The notes below the pieces were generated by a model. That model saw nothing but the letters and a program-made list of their open reading frames with translations, ran no database searches and had not been told where the DNA came from. From Bacteroidota bacterium (GTDB lineage: Bacteria; Spirochaetota; Spirochaetia; JABMQR01), in contig JABMQR010000150.1 of the NCBI GenBank assembly GCA_013202335.1, positions 1-10,057 of the forward strand: a stretch of 10,057 nt of DNA, given 5' to 3'. Shown here in pieces: positions 1 through 6,417 of the stretch. Position numbers and translations under genes: made by a program. Position 1 is the first letter of the stretch. Every line of letters begins with the position of its first letter.

Positions 1-21
1 AAACTGAAGCTGTTTAGCCAT
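1..21 (-). CDS. groL: N-terminal fragment of a gene running off the left edge, possibly chaperonin GroEL
   Basis: Read on the minus strand, an ATG at 21-19 opens MAKQLQF and runs out of the window after seven codons. An AGAGG Shine-Dalgarno-like sequence (34-30) sits 8 nt upstream, which supports a real start. The peptide matches the way many GroEL proteins begin (MAK-hydrophobic/charged-F, for example MAKQLxF in spirochaetes), so the 60-kDa chaperonin is the best guess. Seven residues cannot prove a family. I see no CIRCE inverted repeat (TTAGCACTC-N9-GAGTGCTAA) in the spacer upstream, so if this is groL it is not under classical HrcA/CIRCE control from this spacer. It is divergent from the gene starting at 412. 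Confidence 0.42.
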
Positions 22-217
22 CTCTTCAACCTCTCTATTCTTTTGATTTTTTGTCTTATAGGAGTATTCCGGAGGATATTCCAGAAAACCCTTTTGAGAA
101 AGTTATAACCAGAAGTAAAACCTAAATCTTAACGAATATGCTTACTACTGAAAAACTATAACTATTCTCATTGTTTTTTCATAATGTAAAATACAAACAA
201 TTCTTCTGAATATCAAT

Positions 218-235
218 AAAAAAATTAATTTTTTT
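218..235. repeat. 18-bp perfect A/T palindrome (A7-TTAA-T7)
   Basis: Seven A residues, TTAA and seven T residues form an exact inverted repeat in the middle of the divergent spacer. Phased A-tracts of this kind bend DNA and can act as UP-like or nucleoid-protein sites. In RNA it would be a weak all-A/U hairpin. There is no G/C stem, so it is not a standard terminator. Function is not known. Confidence 0.5.
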
Positions 236-344
236 CAAAATCTCTCAACAACGAGAAGAGAGTCATCAGAAGTAAACTTCGTGCTATTGTTATATCAATA
301 CCAATATTTTATCAACCCTGAAACAGGTAGACAGAATCAATCAA

Positions 345-373
345 TTGACTTGCATTATGAGAACATCTACAAT
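345..373 (+). promoter_or_regulatory. Predicted sigma70-type promoter for the toroid-protein gene
   Basis: The -35 box TTGACT (345-350) matches 5 of 6 consensus bases and the -10 box TACAAT (368-373) matches 5 of 6, with an ideal 17-nt spacer. Transcription would begin near 380, giving a leader of about 32 nt that includes the AAAGGAG ribosome site before the ATG at 412. Confidence 0.65.
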
Positions 374-411
374 TACTGATATCAGCTTCCGTTGTGAGAA
401 AGGAGTTCTGG

Positions 412-2469
412 ATGATTCGGCTAAATAGAAATCAACAAAACAGTACCAGTACAAAAAAAGAACGAACCAAAATGGGTGTGCGACGAATAATTATCTTTCT
501 TGCCTTTCTATTGGCTGCCGGACTAGTAGCATCTGTTATAATGGATATCCTGAAAAACAGATCATACAACACCTCACATGCCCAAATGCAAATTATCACT
601 TCACTTGATGAAAATTTACTGCTGTATCAGATGGAAAATAATCTGGAATACTCATCAGAAGCTATTGAGCAAATCTGCACAAACCTTAACAGCAGACACG
701 CTGACTCTGATTACCGCCTTCCATCCCTGCTCAGAGTTATGCACGACTATTCAGATGCATTATCTGAAAATGACTATAAACTCATAAAAAAAACACTGCT
801 GGGTTATAAATACTGGATGAACGATGCAGGATCAGACAACATGGTATTCTGGAGTGAAAGTCATCAAATACTCTTCGCAGCAGCTGAGTATCTTGCCGGC
901 CAACTGTTTCCTGACTCAATATTCACCAATGCCCAGTTATCAGGTGTTGAGCATATGAATCGTGCCCGCAACAGAATCCTTACATGGCTGCAGCAGCGCT
1001 GGGATTATGGTTTTTCTGAATGGCTTTCACCCTCAGCATTAGCTGAAGACCTTACTGTATTGTGTAATTTGGTGGATTTTGCACAAGACGAGGAAATAGT
1101 ACTTAAAAGTTCCATGATTATGGATTTAATTATTTTTGATATTGCTGCAAACACCGTTGACGGGGTGTTCGCAGCCCCAGGAAGCAGCAGAATAAATGAT
1201 CCTGTTAAATCACCTCCCTCACCTTTACAACAGATACTGGAGAGTTTCTCTGAAAATACTTATCGTGCATCCGATTTAAGCCCGGGATTCCAAAACGGCA
1301 CTGATTTTTTTCCCGGCATGTACCTGAATTTTATGTACACCAATTTATACAAAATCCCCCAGGTGTTAAAATCTATTGCGGCAGATACAGGGGAGGCAAT
1401 AACAAAAACCTCTCAGGGGCTCTCTATACAGGAACTAAAACAGGAAAATCTTATTGGGCAGAACATTGATCAGATTATGATGCAGTGGGGTATGCAGGCA
1501 TATACAAACCCAAATGTATTTGCAAACACCGTTAAGTATATAGATAAACAAGCCCTCTTCAGCAACGATATCTTTTCCAGTCTAAAGAGTGTGAACTTCA
1601 TGTTGTTGAAATTACCGGGAATGCTAAATCTCCTCAGTAGGATTGGGAAACCCCAGACAAATGGTATTGCTATGCAGAGGGGTAATATTTATACATACAG
1701 AACAGAGGATTACAGCCTTGCAACTGTTCAGAATTACCATCCGGGCACTTATGGAGACAGGCAGCTTATCTGGCAGGCTTATCTGGGTGACGGTGATGGT
1801 GACACCCGGATTTTCACTACCCATCCAGCTGTTACCACTGAAGGCACACCACCTCATGGAAGCTCCCCTGGGTATTGGACTGGCTCCGGCAGACTTCCTC
1901 ACTCTGTACAGGAACGTAATATTAACATGACACTATACCTGCTGCCCAAAAAGAAAGGGCTCATGGAACAGGAATTACTGCATACTACTCATGCCTTCAT
2001 TCCGGAAAACAAATTTGATGAATTTATTCTTGATGAAAACACACTCTTTGCCAGGAAAGGATCCGTATATTTAGCGGTAATTGGAAACAACTCTCTTACC
2101 TACTCTTCTGAAGAGGTTGGAAGCCGGTATGATCTCATCCAAACCGGTCAAACTACCTATTGGATCACTGAACTAAGTTCAGCAGATCAAGATCATTCAT
2201 TTCCTGAATTCATCAAACGCCTGCAGACAAACTCTATCTCTTTAAAGGATGACACACTCTCCTACTCTTCGGACGGAAATATCTTTGAACTTACCTACGG
2301 AAAAGAGTTTAAGCTGAATGGAAATTTGGTACAAACTGAATATCAACGATATGAATCGCCTTATTCCACTACTGACAGAAAACCGACATCAATATCCATT
2401 TCTCATGATGGCAGGGAGTTATTTCTCGATTTTAATGCGATGACAAGAGAAGAACGGACAGAATTCTAG
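412..2469 (+). CDS. Uncharacterised membrane-anchored protein, probable alpha/alpha-toroid plus beta-sandwich (polysaccharide-lyase-like) fold
   Basis: The protein has 685 residues from the ATG at 412, which is chosen because AAAGGAG (399-405) lies 6 nt before it. An in-frame GTG at 394 would add six residues but lacks such a site. A Lys/Arg-rich N-terminus precedes one hydrophobic helix (about 26-44), with no lipobox, so it is a signal anchor or uncleaved signal and most of the chain should lie outside the cytoplasm. Residues 144-165 contain a W-x-E-x-H-Q stretch followed by AEYLAGQLFPD, then an RxxILTWLQQRWDYGFSEW block. The C-terminal half carries IWQAYLGDGDGD, FTTHP and GYWTGSGRLPH (487-497), followed by QERNI. 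From memory these blocks recur in a family of large bacterial secreted proteins resembling alpha-helical toroid polysaccharide lyases. No activity is established that I can name, and the assignment to glycan cleavage is inference. It has its own promoter and converges on the lactonase gene. Confidence 0.7.
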   Translation: MIRLNRNQQNSTSTKKERTKMGVRRIIIFLAFLLAAGLVASVIMDILKNRSYNTSHAQMQIITSLDENLLLYQMENNLEYSSEAIEQICTNLNSRHADSDYRLPSLLRVMHDYSDALSENDYKLIKKTLLGYKYWMNDAGSDNMVFWSESHQILFAAAEYLAGQLFPDSIFTNAQLSGVEHMNRARNRILTWLQQRWDYGFSEWLSPSALAEDLTVLCNLVDFAQDEEIVLKSSMIMDLIIFDIAANTVDGVFAAPGSSRINDPVKSPPSPLQQILESFSENTYRASDLSPGFQNGTDFFPGMYLNFMYTNLYKIPQVLKSIAADTGEAITKTSQGLSIQELKQENLIGQNIDQIMMQWGMQAYTNPNVFANTVKYIDKQALFSNDIFSSLKSVNFMLLKLPGMLNLLSRIGKPQTNGIAMQRGNIYTYRTEDYSLATVQNYHPGTYGDRQLIWQAYLGDGDGDTRIFTTHPAVTTEGTPPHGSSPGYWTGSGRLPHSVQERNINMTLYLLPKKKGLMEQELLHTTHAFIPENKFDEFILDENTLFARKGSVYLAVIGNNSLTYSSEEVGSRYDLIQTGQTTYWITELSSADQDHSFPEFIKRLQTNSISLKDDTLSYSSDGNIFELTYGKEFKLNGNLVQTEYQRYESPYSTTDRKPTSISISHDGRELFLDFNAMTREERTEF

Positions 2470-3581
2470 GTAGGTTCATCTGAAAGCTGGTCTTCATCCC
2501 CGGCTATATAGATTGTACTGACAAGTCTCACACATGAAGGAGCGGTAATTTTTAGCTCCCTGACCGGCCAGGTTCCCATTGGAACCATATCAAATATCAC
2601 TACAGAATCAGAATTTCTATTTGCAGCAACAATATACGCACTTTTGCCGTCAGAATCACTGCATACTGAGAAACTTCTTGGTATTTTACCTCCGGATTCA
2701 ACCCATACAGGATCATTTTTAAATCCTGTATCCTCGTATTGAATAAAAACCAGTGAGTTGTGACCCCGGTTTGATGCAATAATTGTGTGGTCATGAAGAT
2801 GGATTTCGGATGCAGTATTATGTCCTCTAAATCCCTCCGGCAGTGTCGAGACAGCCCGATGGCTGTGAAGCATACCTGTCTCTTTTTCATACCGAAACGG
2901 GGTTATTGTCGATGACAGTTCATTCAGACTGAAGGCAATACCTTTTTCAGCATCGAAAATCAGAGCTCTGGGTCCGGACCCGGGAGGCATTAATACCGCA
3001 GGAGTATCTGCTGCCCGTAATTTTCCATCAGATGTAAGAGTAAATATCCATATCCTGTCTGAACCCAGATCCGTAATATAGACATAATCCCCATCCGGAG
3101 AAAAAGTAACCCAGTGGGGATGTGCACCTTGCTGGCGCTTCCTGTTTGGTCCAAATCCCATTAAAAGGGTTTTATGAACGATATCCTTTAACACTCCATT
3201 CTCATCTTTTGCAATGACTATGATTGACCCACTCCCATAATTTACTGCAATGAGAAATTTTCTGTCTAGAGTCTCTGCCATATAACAGGGGTCATCTCCA
3301 CGTGTCTCAATCTCAGAAACAAATGACAAACTGTATGATTCATTATCAATTGAATATGTTTTTATCACTCCATAAGAGCCGTGCAAGTTCCTGTTTTTCT
3401 CATTAACAACATAAAGCCATCTCCCATCAGCAGAGGGACAGACATAGGAAGGATTAATTCCTGCTGAAACAGCGGCAGTCTGCCTTATACCGGCTCCATG
3501 CCCGCTTATTTCAATCAAACGCAGATTATGTGTTTGTTCCGATCCATAGGTGCCTATTGCCACTATCTGTTTTTCACTCAT
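2466..3581 (-). CDS. Lactonase-family seven-bladed beta-propeller protein (6-phosphogluconolactonase-like)
   Basis: From the ATG at 3581 the protein has 371 residues, typical of the lactonase family (YbhE/Pgl type, about 330-400). Family blocks occur in order: AIGTYGS at the N-terminus (8-14), NPSYVCPSADGRWLYVVNE (43-61), NYGSGS (114-119), QGAHPHWVTFSPDG (around 151-164), SGPRALIFD, NELSST, then STLPEGFRGHNTASEIH and ASNRGHNS. Characterised members hydrolyse 6-phosphogluconolactone in the oxidative pentose phosphate pathway, while many others have unknown sugar-lactone substrates. No signal peptide is visible, so it is cytoplasmic. An ATG six codons upstream (3599) is possible but has no ribosome site. 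The chosen start has CAGG 8 nt upstream and fits the usual family N-terminus. Its stop shares CTAG with the stop of the convergent gene. Fold is secure; exact substrate is not. Confidence 0.88.
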   Translation of the reverse strand: MSEKQIVAIGTYGSEQTHNLRLIEISGHGAGIRQTAAVSAGINPSYVCPSADGRWLYVVNEKNRNLHGSYGVIKTYSIDNESYSLSFVSEIETRGDDPCYMAETLDRKFLIAVNYGSGSIIVIAKDENGVLKDIVHKTLLMGFGPNRKRQQGAHPHWVTFSPDGDYVYITDLGSDRIWIFTLTSDGKLRAADTPAVLMPPGSGPRALIFDAEKGIAFSLNELSSTITPFRYEKETGMLHSHRAVSTLPEGFRGHNTASEIHLHDHTIIASNRGHNSLVFIQYEDTGFKNDPVWVESGGKIPRSFSVCSDSDGKSAYIVAANRNSDSVVIFDMVPMGTWPVRELKITAPSCVRLVSTIYIAGDEDQLSDEPT

Positions 3582-3639
3582 TGATACAACCTGAGGCATT
3601 TTTCTGGTTAATACAAAAAATCTTTTCTACAATTGTCAT

Positions 3640-3668
3640 ATAATAAATATTCCCACAGTTACTGCCAT
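3640..3668 (-). promoter_or_regulatory. Possible promoter for the lactonase gene
   Basis: On the minus strand ATGGCA (3668-3663, 4 of 6) and TATTAT (3645-3640, 5 of 6) are separated by 17 nt, which would start transcription near 3633. A perfect TATAAT also lies on this strand at 3687-3682 but has no recognisable -35 box at the right distance. The choice between them is uncertain. Confidence 0.35.
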
Positions 3669-3770
3669 AAAGCAATAGTAGATTATAAATCTGAATAAAA
3701 AGTGCAATTAAACTATGATATAGCCCTTGAGCAAATTTGCAATAATATCCGGTTTTTTGAAATTGTCTCA

Positions 3771-3799
3771 TTGACTAATAAATACTTACATGCTAACAT
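3771..3799 (+). promoter_or_regulatory. Predicted extended -10 promoter for the RRM gene
   Basis: TTGACT (3771-3776, 5 of 6) and TAACAT (3794-3799, 4 of 6) are 17 nt apart, and the -10 box is preceded by TGC, the extended -10 signature. Transcription would start near 3806, leaving a leader of about 180 nt before the ATG at 3988. Confidence 0.6.
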
Positions 3800-3883
3800 C
3801 TATTTGCTTTAGCTTAGGCTGCAGCTGATAATTTTTATTTTTACTTTCTGGTTCGCGGTTTCTTCTTGTTTTTTAGAATTTCC

Positions 3884-3929
3884 CATCAGATCAATTAAAT
3901 TTAATTTAATCAAGCATGCCATCCTGATG
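3884..3929 (+). repeat. Nested inverted repeats in the RRM gene leader
   Basis: CATCAG (3884-3889) is the exact complement of CTGATG (3924-3929). Between them lie a 14-bp perfect palindrome, AATTAAATTTAATT (3893-3906), and GCATGC (3914-3919). In the predicted transcript these could form a weak A/U-rich stem-loop within a six-pair closing stem, ending about 17 nt before the first AAAGGAAG ribosome site (3946-3953). Such a leader could fold in a temperature-dependent way, but this is inferred from base pairing alone. Confidence 0.45.
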
Positions 3930-3987
3930 AAGCAAATCTTAAACTAAAGGAAGCATTAATTTGTTTCCGGAAAAGGAATGCTGTATT

Positions 3988-4263
3988 ATGGCAAAAAAAA
4001 TCTATGTAGGTAACATCAGTTACACAACCTCTGAAGATGATCTTCAGAATCTTTTCGAGCAATACGGAACTGTCCTGAGTGTTAACATTATTGTTGACCG
4101 AGATACAAACCGGTCTAAAGGCTTTGGTTTTGTAGAAATGGAAGATGGTTCAGCCGCTGACGCTGCAATTTCTGAACTTGACGGTAAAGAAAGTGGCGGA
4201 AGAAACATTCGTGTAAACGAAGCTCTCGAGAGAAAACCCAGACAGAATAAATACAATTATTAA
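3988..4263 (+). CDS. Single-RRM RNA-binding protein
   Basis: A 91-residue protein made almost entirely of one RNA recognition motif. RNP2 is IYVGNI (5-10) and RNP1 is KGFGFVEM (44-51), with the aromatic residues Tyr6, Phe46 and Phe48 that stack on RNA bases. A basic tail (RKPRQNKYNY) follows. Stand-alone bacterial RRM proteins of this size are known from cyanobacteria, spirochaetes and some proteobacteria, where several are cold-induced; their RNA targets are mostly unknown. I chose the ATG at 3988, preceded by AAGGA (3973-3977) at 10 nt, because family members begin MAKKIYVGN-like. A TTG at 3961 with its own AAAGGAAG site 7 nt upstream would add nine residues. The gene is monocistronic: own promoter, long leader, and an intrinsic terminator 30 nt after the stop. 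It acts in the cytoplasm. Confidence 0.93.
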   Translation: MAKKIYVGNISYTTSEDDLQNLFEQYGTVLSVNIIVDRDTNRSKGFGFVEMEDGSAADAAISELDGKESGGRNIRVNEALERKPRQNKYNY

Positions 4264-4292
4264 TTGATCTTATACAATAGTATCTGAACTGG

Positions 4293-4323
4293 AAAGCTGT
4301 CCCTTATCGGGGCAGCTTTTTTT
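4293..4323 (+). terminator. Rho-independent terminator after the RRM gene
   Basis: AAAGCTGTCCC (4293-4303) pairs with GGGGCAGCTTT (4309-4319) over 11 positions, including one G-U pair. The loop is 5 nt (TTATC), and an uninterrupted T run (4317-4323) follows directly. It isolates the RRM gene from the histidine kinase gene downstream. Confidence 0.92.
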
Positions 4324-4383
4324 GTCTTTTATGAGAAACCCATTTTCACACATGCTGATATAGAGCTTGTACTAAATAATCTA

Positions 4384-4397
4384 CTATACTAGTATAG
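4384..4397. promoter_or_regulatory. 14-bp perfect palindrome just before the kinase start
   Basis: CTATACTAGTATAG is an exact inverted repeat ending 5 nt before the ATG at 4403. It contains -10-like hexamers (TATACT at 4385-4390 and TAGTAT at 4390-4395); TAGTAT lies 17 nt after a weak TTGTAC (4367-4372). It may be the core promoter, an operator overlapping it, or both. No partner repeat with this sequence was seen elsewhere in the window. Confidence 0.45.
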
Positions 4398-4402
4398 AGT
4401 AT

Positions 4403-6301
4403 ATGTTTTTCAGAATACCACGGCATAAAAGTGCTGCTGCTTTTCTCATATCTTTCATACTCTTAATATGCGTGCTTTCAACCACTAAAGCCGCTACTGC
4501 AGACACATTTAATGGCAATAACTCTATACCCCATCCTGAAGTAAATGCACTTTCTCCGGAAACCCTAATAATTCCGGTAAACGCATTACCTGAACAGAAA
4601 TTTACTGAGGCTGAAAGCCGGGAATCCAGCTCTTTTGAGATTAAGCTTGAGTGGTGGATTACTGCTCTGGCCACTTCCCTTCTTATCTTTTTTATCATTT
4701 TATTTCTGCTGATAATTACCCTGAGAAATCTAAATCTTAACCGTAAAAAATATAATCAAAATGAGGCAACTGTACATCAACTGCTAAAGAGCCTCAGAAT
4801 TGCAATCTGTATAACAAAATTTAATGGTACTATACTTACATTAAATGAACCGTTCTCTCGTCTCATCAATCAAAAGCAAAATCTCATTAATGAAGCAAAC
4901 ATCTTCAGGCTGCTCCCAAAGACCAAAAAGGGTAATTTTAAAGAGCTGCTTAAAGCGGTAAAATCGGTTCGGGATTCAGGAATTCCCTATATTGCAGCTG
5001 GAAAAGAGTATCACAGAAGTGATGGTTTTTCCGCCTGGCTGGAAATATCTCTCTCACGAATTGAGTGGCGCGGCAGTTCAGAACTAATGATCCGAGTAAT
5101 TGATCTTTCACACCAGAAAGAGACAGAGGATAAACTTCGCCAGGTAGAAAAAATGCAGGCCATAGGACAATTAGCAGGTGGTATAGCACATGACTTCAAC
5201 AACCAGATTATGGCGATACAGGGATACGCAAATCTTCTTTCTGAAAACCTGAAAGGTGAAGATTTGGAATATGTAATGCATATTAAGCGTTCTGCTGAAA
5301 GTTCTCAGGAATTAACGAAACAGCTTCTTGCATTCTCCAGAAAGGGTACGTTCAGTGAGTCATTTGTGGATATCGGCTCTGAGATTGATAATGTTATCGC
5401 CCTGCTCTCCCGCTCAATTGATCGGAAAATTGTACTTAAAAAATCACTCCCCAATTTTCCGGTAACAGCATTAGGAGACATCTCACTCCTGCAAAATGCC
5501 TTATTAAATTTGGGATTAAATGCCAGAGATGCGATGCCGATGGGAGGAATGCTTATTTACAGCGCTTTTGTTCAGGAAATCGCGGAGAATGAAATTCACT
5601 GGATTAATGGGATCCTTCCCGAAGGAAAATATTGTGTAATTACGGTCAGTGATACAGGATCAGGAATACCGCGCCACATCCTGCCAAAAGTATTTGACCC
5701 ATTTTTTACCACCAAACCCAGCGGATCCGGAACCGGGATGGGGTTAGCTGCTGTACTGGGGACCATGACCAGACATAATGGGGCCATAGTGATATCTACG
5801 GAGCTGCACAAAGGAACAACATTCACTCTGTACCTACCCTACTTGGAGCATGTCCCTCAATCTCATCTCCCACGGATGAAGGTTGCACAGATGAGTACAC
5901 CTCTCTCAAAGGAAAAATTACCGGTTTCAAACTACAATATACTTGTCTGTGACGATGAACAGGTAATTAGATTTCTCCTTAAAAATATCCTGACTAAAGC
6001 CGGGCATGCGGTTACCACCTGTTCTGACGGTCTTGAAGTTCTTAACATTTTTCAGAACGATCCCGATGCATATAATCTGGTAATTCTGGATATGATAATG
6101 CCGATCATGAGTGGAGAAGATATCTTCTACAAGATACGTGAGATTCGAAAAAATGTTCCAATCCTTATCATCTCAGGTTTTTCAGAAATCGAACACTCAT
6201 CTGCTCTTCTGAAGAAAGGACTGAATGCCTATCTGGCTAAACCGATCAGTCCAATAGATTTACACAGTGTTGTAGACAGACTTCTAGCTAAAAAGTACTA
6301 A
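4403..6301 (+). CDS. Hybrid sensor histidine kinase (PAS-like, HisKA, HATPase, receiver)
   Basis: A 632-residue inner-membrane two-component sensor. A signal-peptide-like helix (about 10-31) and a second membrane helix (84-107) bracket only about 50 extracytoplasmic residues. A PAS-like segment follows (about 123-236). The HisKA box reads GGIAHDFNN with phospho-acceptor His263. The ATPase domain shows the N box NARDAM (Asn373), DTGSG (417-421), FDPFFTTK and GSGTGMGLA (441-449). A C-terminal receiver has the acidic pair Asp517/Asp518, phospho-acceptor Asp563, Ser591 and Lys613, all intact. HDFNN places it with HPK4-type kinases. No DNA-binding output domain is present and no response regulator lies next to it, so phosphate probably passes to a partner elsewhere or the receiver tunes the kinase. 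The ATG at 4403 is the only usable start: the frame is closed by TAA at 4373 and no alternative start codon lies between. It has no Shine-Dalgarno sequence. The signal is unknown. Confidence 0.95.
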   Translation: MFFRIPRHKSAAAFLISFILLICVLSTTKAATADTFNGNNSIPHPEVNALSPETLIIPVNALPEQKFTEAESRESSSFEIKLEWWITALATSLLIFFIILFLLIITLRNLNLNRKKYNQNEATVHQLLKSLRIAICITKFNGTILTLNEPFSRLINQKQNLINEANIFRLLPKTKKGNFKELLKAVKSVRDSGIPYIAAGKEYHRSDGFSAWLEISLSRIEWRGSSELMIRVIDLSHQKETEDKLRQVEKMQAIGQLAGGIAHDFNNQIMAIQGYANLLSENLKGEDLEYVMHIKRSAESSQELTKQLLAFSRKGTFSESFVDIGSEIDNVIALLSRSIDRKIVLKKSLPNFPVTALGDISLLQNALLNLGLNARDAMPMGGMLIYSAFVQEIAENEIHWINGILPEGKYCVITVSDTGSGIPRHILPKVFDPFFTTKPSGSGTGMGLAAVLGTMTRHNGAIVISTELHKGTTFTLYLPYLEHVPQSHLPRMKVAQMSTPLSKEKLPVSNYNILVCDDEQVIRFLLKNILTKAGHAVTTCSDGLEVLNIFQNDPDAYNLVILDMIMPIMSGEDIFYKIREIRKNVPILIISGFSEIEHSSALLKKGLNAYLAKPISPIDLHSVVDRLLAKKY

Positions 6302-6304
6302 TCC

Positions 6305-6317
6305 GGTACATAGTACC
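6305..6317. repeat. Short inverted repeat GGTAC-ATA-GTACC after the kinase gene
   Basis: A five-base perfect inverted repeat with a 3-nt centre lies 4 nt after the kinase stop and about 38 nt before the -35 box of the importer promoter. No T run follows, so it is not a standard terminator. It could be an operator half-site pair or chance. Confidence 0.25.
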
Positions 6318-6354
6318 AATCTCTTCCTACTATATATGAATTTAGTTGTATAAC

Positions 6355-6383
6355 TGGACAACCTTCTTGTTCTGCTGTATAGT
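6355..6383 (+). promoter_or_regulatory. Predicted strong promoter of the ABC importer operon
   Basis: TGGACA (6355-6360, 5 of 6) and TATAGT (6378-6383, 5 of 6) are exactly 17 nt apart. The start point near 6390 would leave a leader of about 28 nt, followed by GGGAGG (6407-6412) 5 nt before the ATG at 6418. The leader is too short for a T-box or other riboswitch, so control would be at initiation. Confidence 0.7.
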
Positions 6384-6417
6384 ATCCTCTTGATTACAAC
6401 AAAACAGGGAGGTTCAG

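Larger units (their letters stand above)
22..411. other. A/T-rich divergent intergenic region
   Basis: This 390-bp spacer separates the minus-strand start at 21 from the plus-strand gene at 412. It is rich in A and T runs and has no long open frame with a credible start. A plus-strand reading from base 1 is open to a TAA at about 108, but it is a low-complexity hydrophobic string opposite the better-supported minus-strand start. The spacer holds an 18-bp perfect A/T palindrome (218-235), a short inverted repeat GAAGT-AA-ACTTC near 268-279, and a good promoter for the rightward gene (345-373). I could not identify a convincing minus-strand promoter for the leftward gene. Confidence 0.6.
3582..3987. 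other. Divergent intergenic region with leader of the RRM gene
   Basis: About 400 bp between the lactonase start and the RRM start. It holds candidate promoters for both directions. The right half, from about 3806, is a long candidate 5' leader for the RRM gene. A small minus-strand open frame (3574-3771, 65 codons) overlaps the lactonase start, lacks a ribosome site and resembles no family, so I do not call it. No tRNA or recognisable riboswitch was seen. Confidence 0.5.

Noticed and set aside
1..108. C-terminal end of a rightward gene in frame 1
   Set aside because: The translation is a low-complexity hydrophobic string, and the minus strand here has a start with a good ribosome site and a recognisable N-terminus. 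The call cannot be settled without sequence to the left.
22..411. CIRCE heat-shock operator upstream of the possible groL
   Set aside because: Neither TTAGCACTC nor its inverted partner, nor a close variant, was seen on either strand.
1643..1930. Plus-strand open frame of 95 codons inside the toroid gene
   Set aside because: Shadow of the conserved C-terminal half of the toroid protein in another frame; no ribosome site or domain.
3574..3771. Minus-strand open frame of 65 codons upstream of the lactonase gene
   Set aside because: It overlaps the lactonase start, has no ribosome site, resembles no family and covers the likely lactonase promoter.
4044..4256. Minus-strand open frame of 70 codons
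   Set aside because: A mirror of the RRM gene with no start site or similarity.
6384..6417. T-box or other riboswitch controlling the importer
   Set aside because: The predicted leader is only about 28 nt, too short for any known riboswitch.
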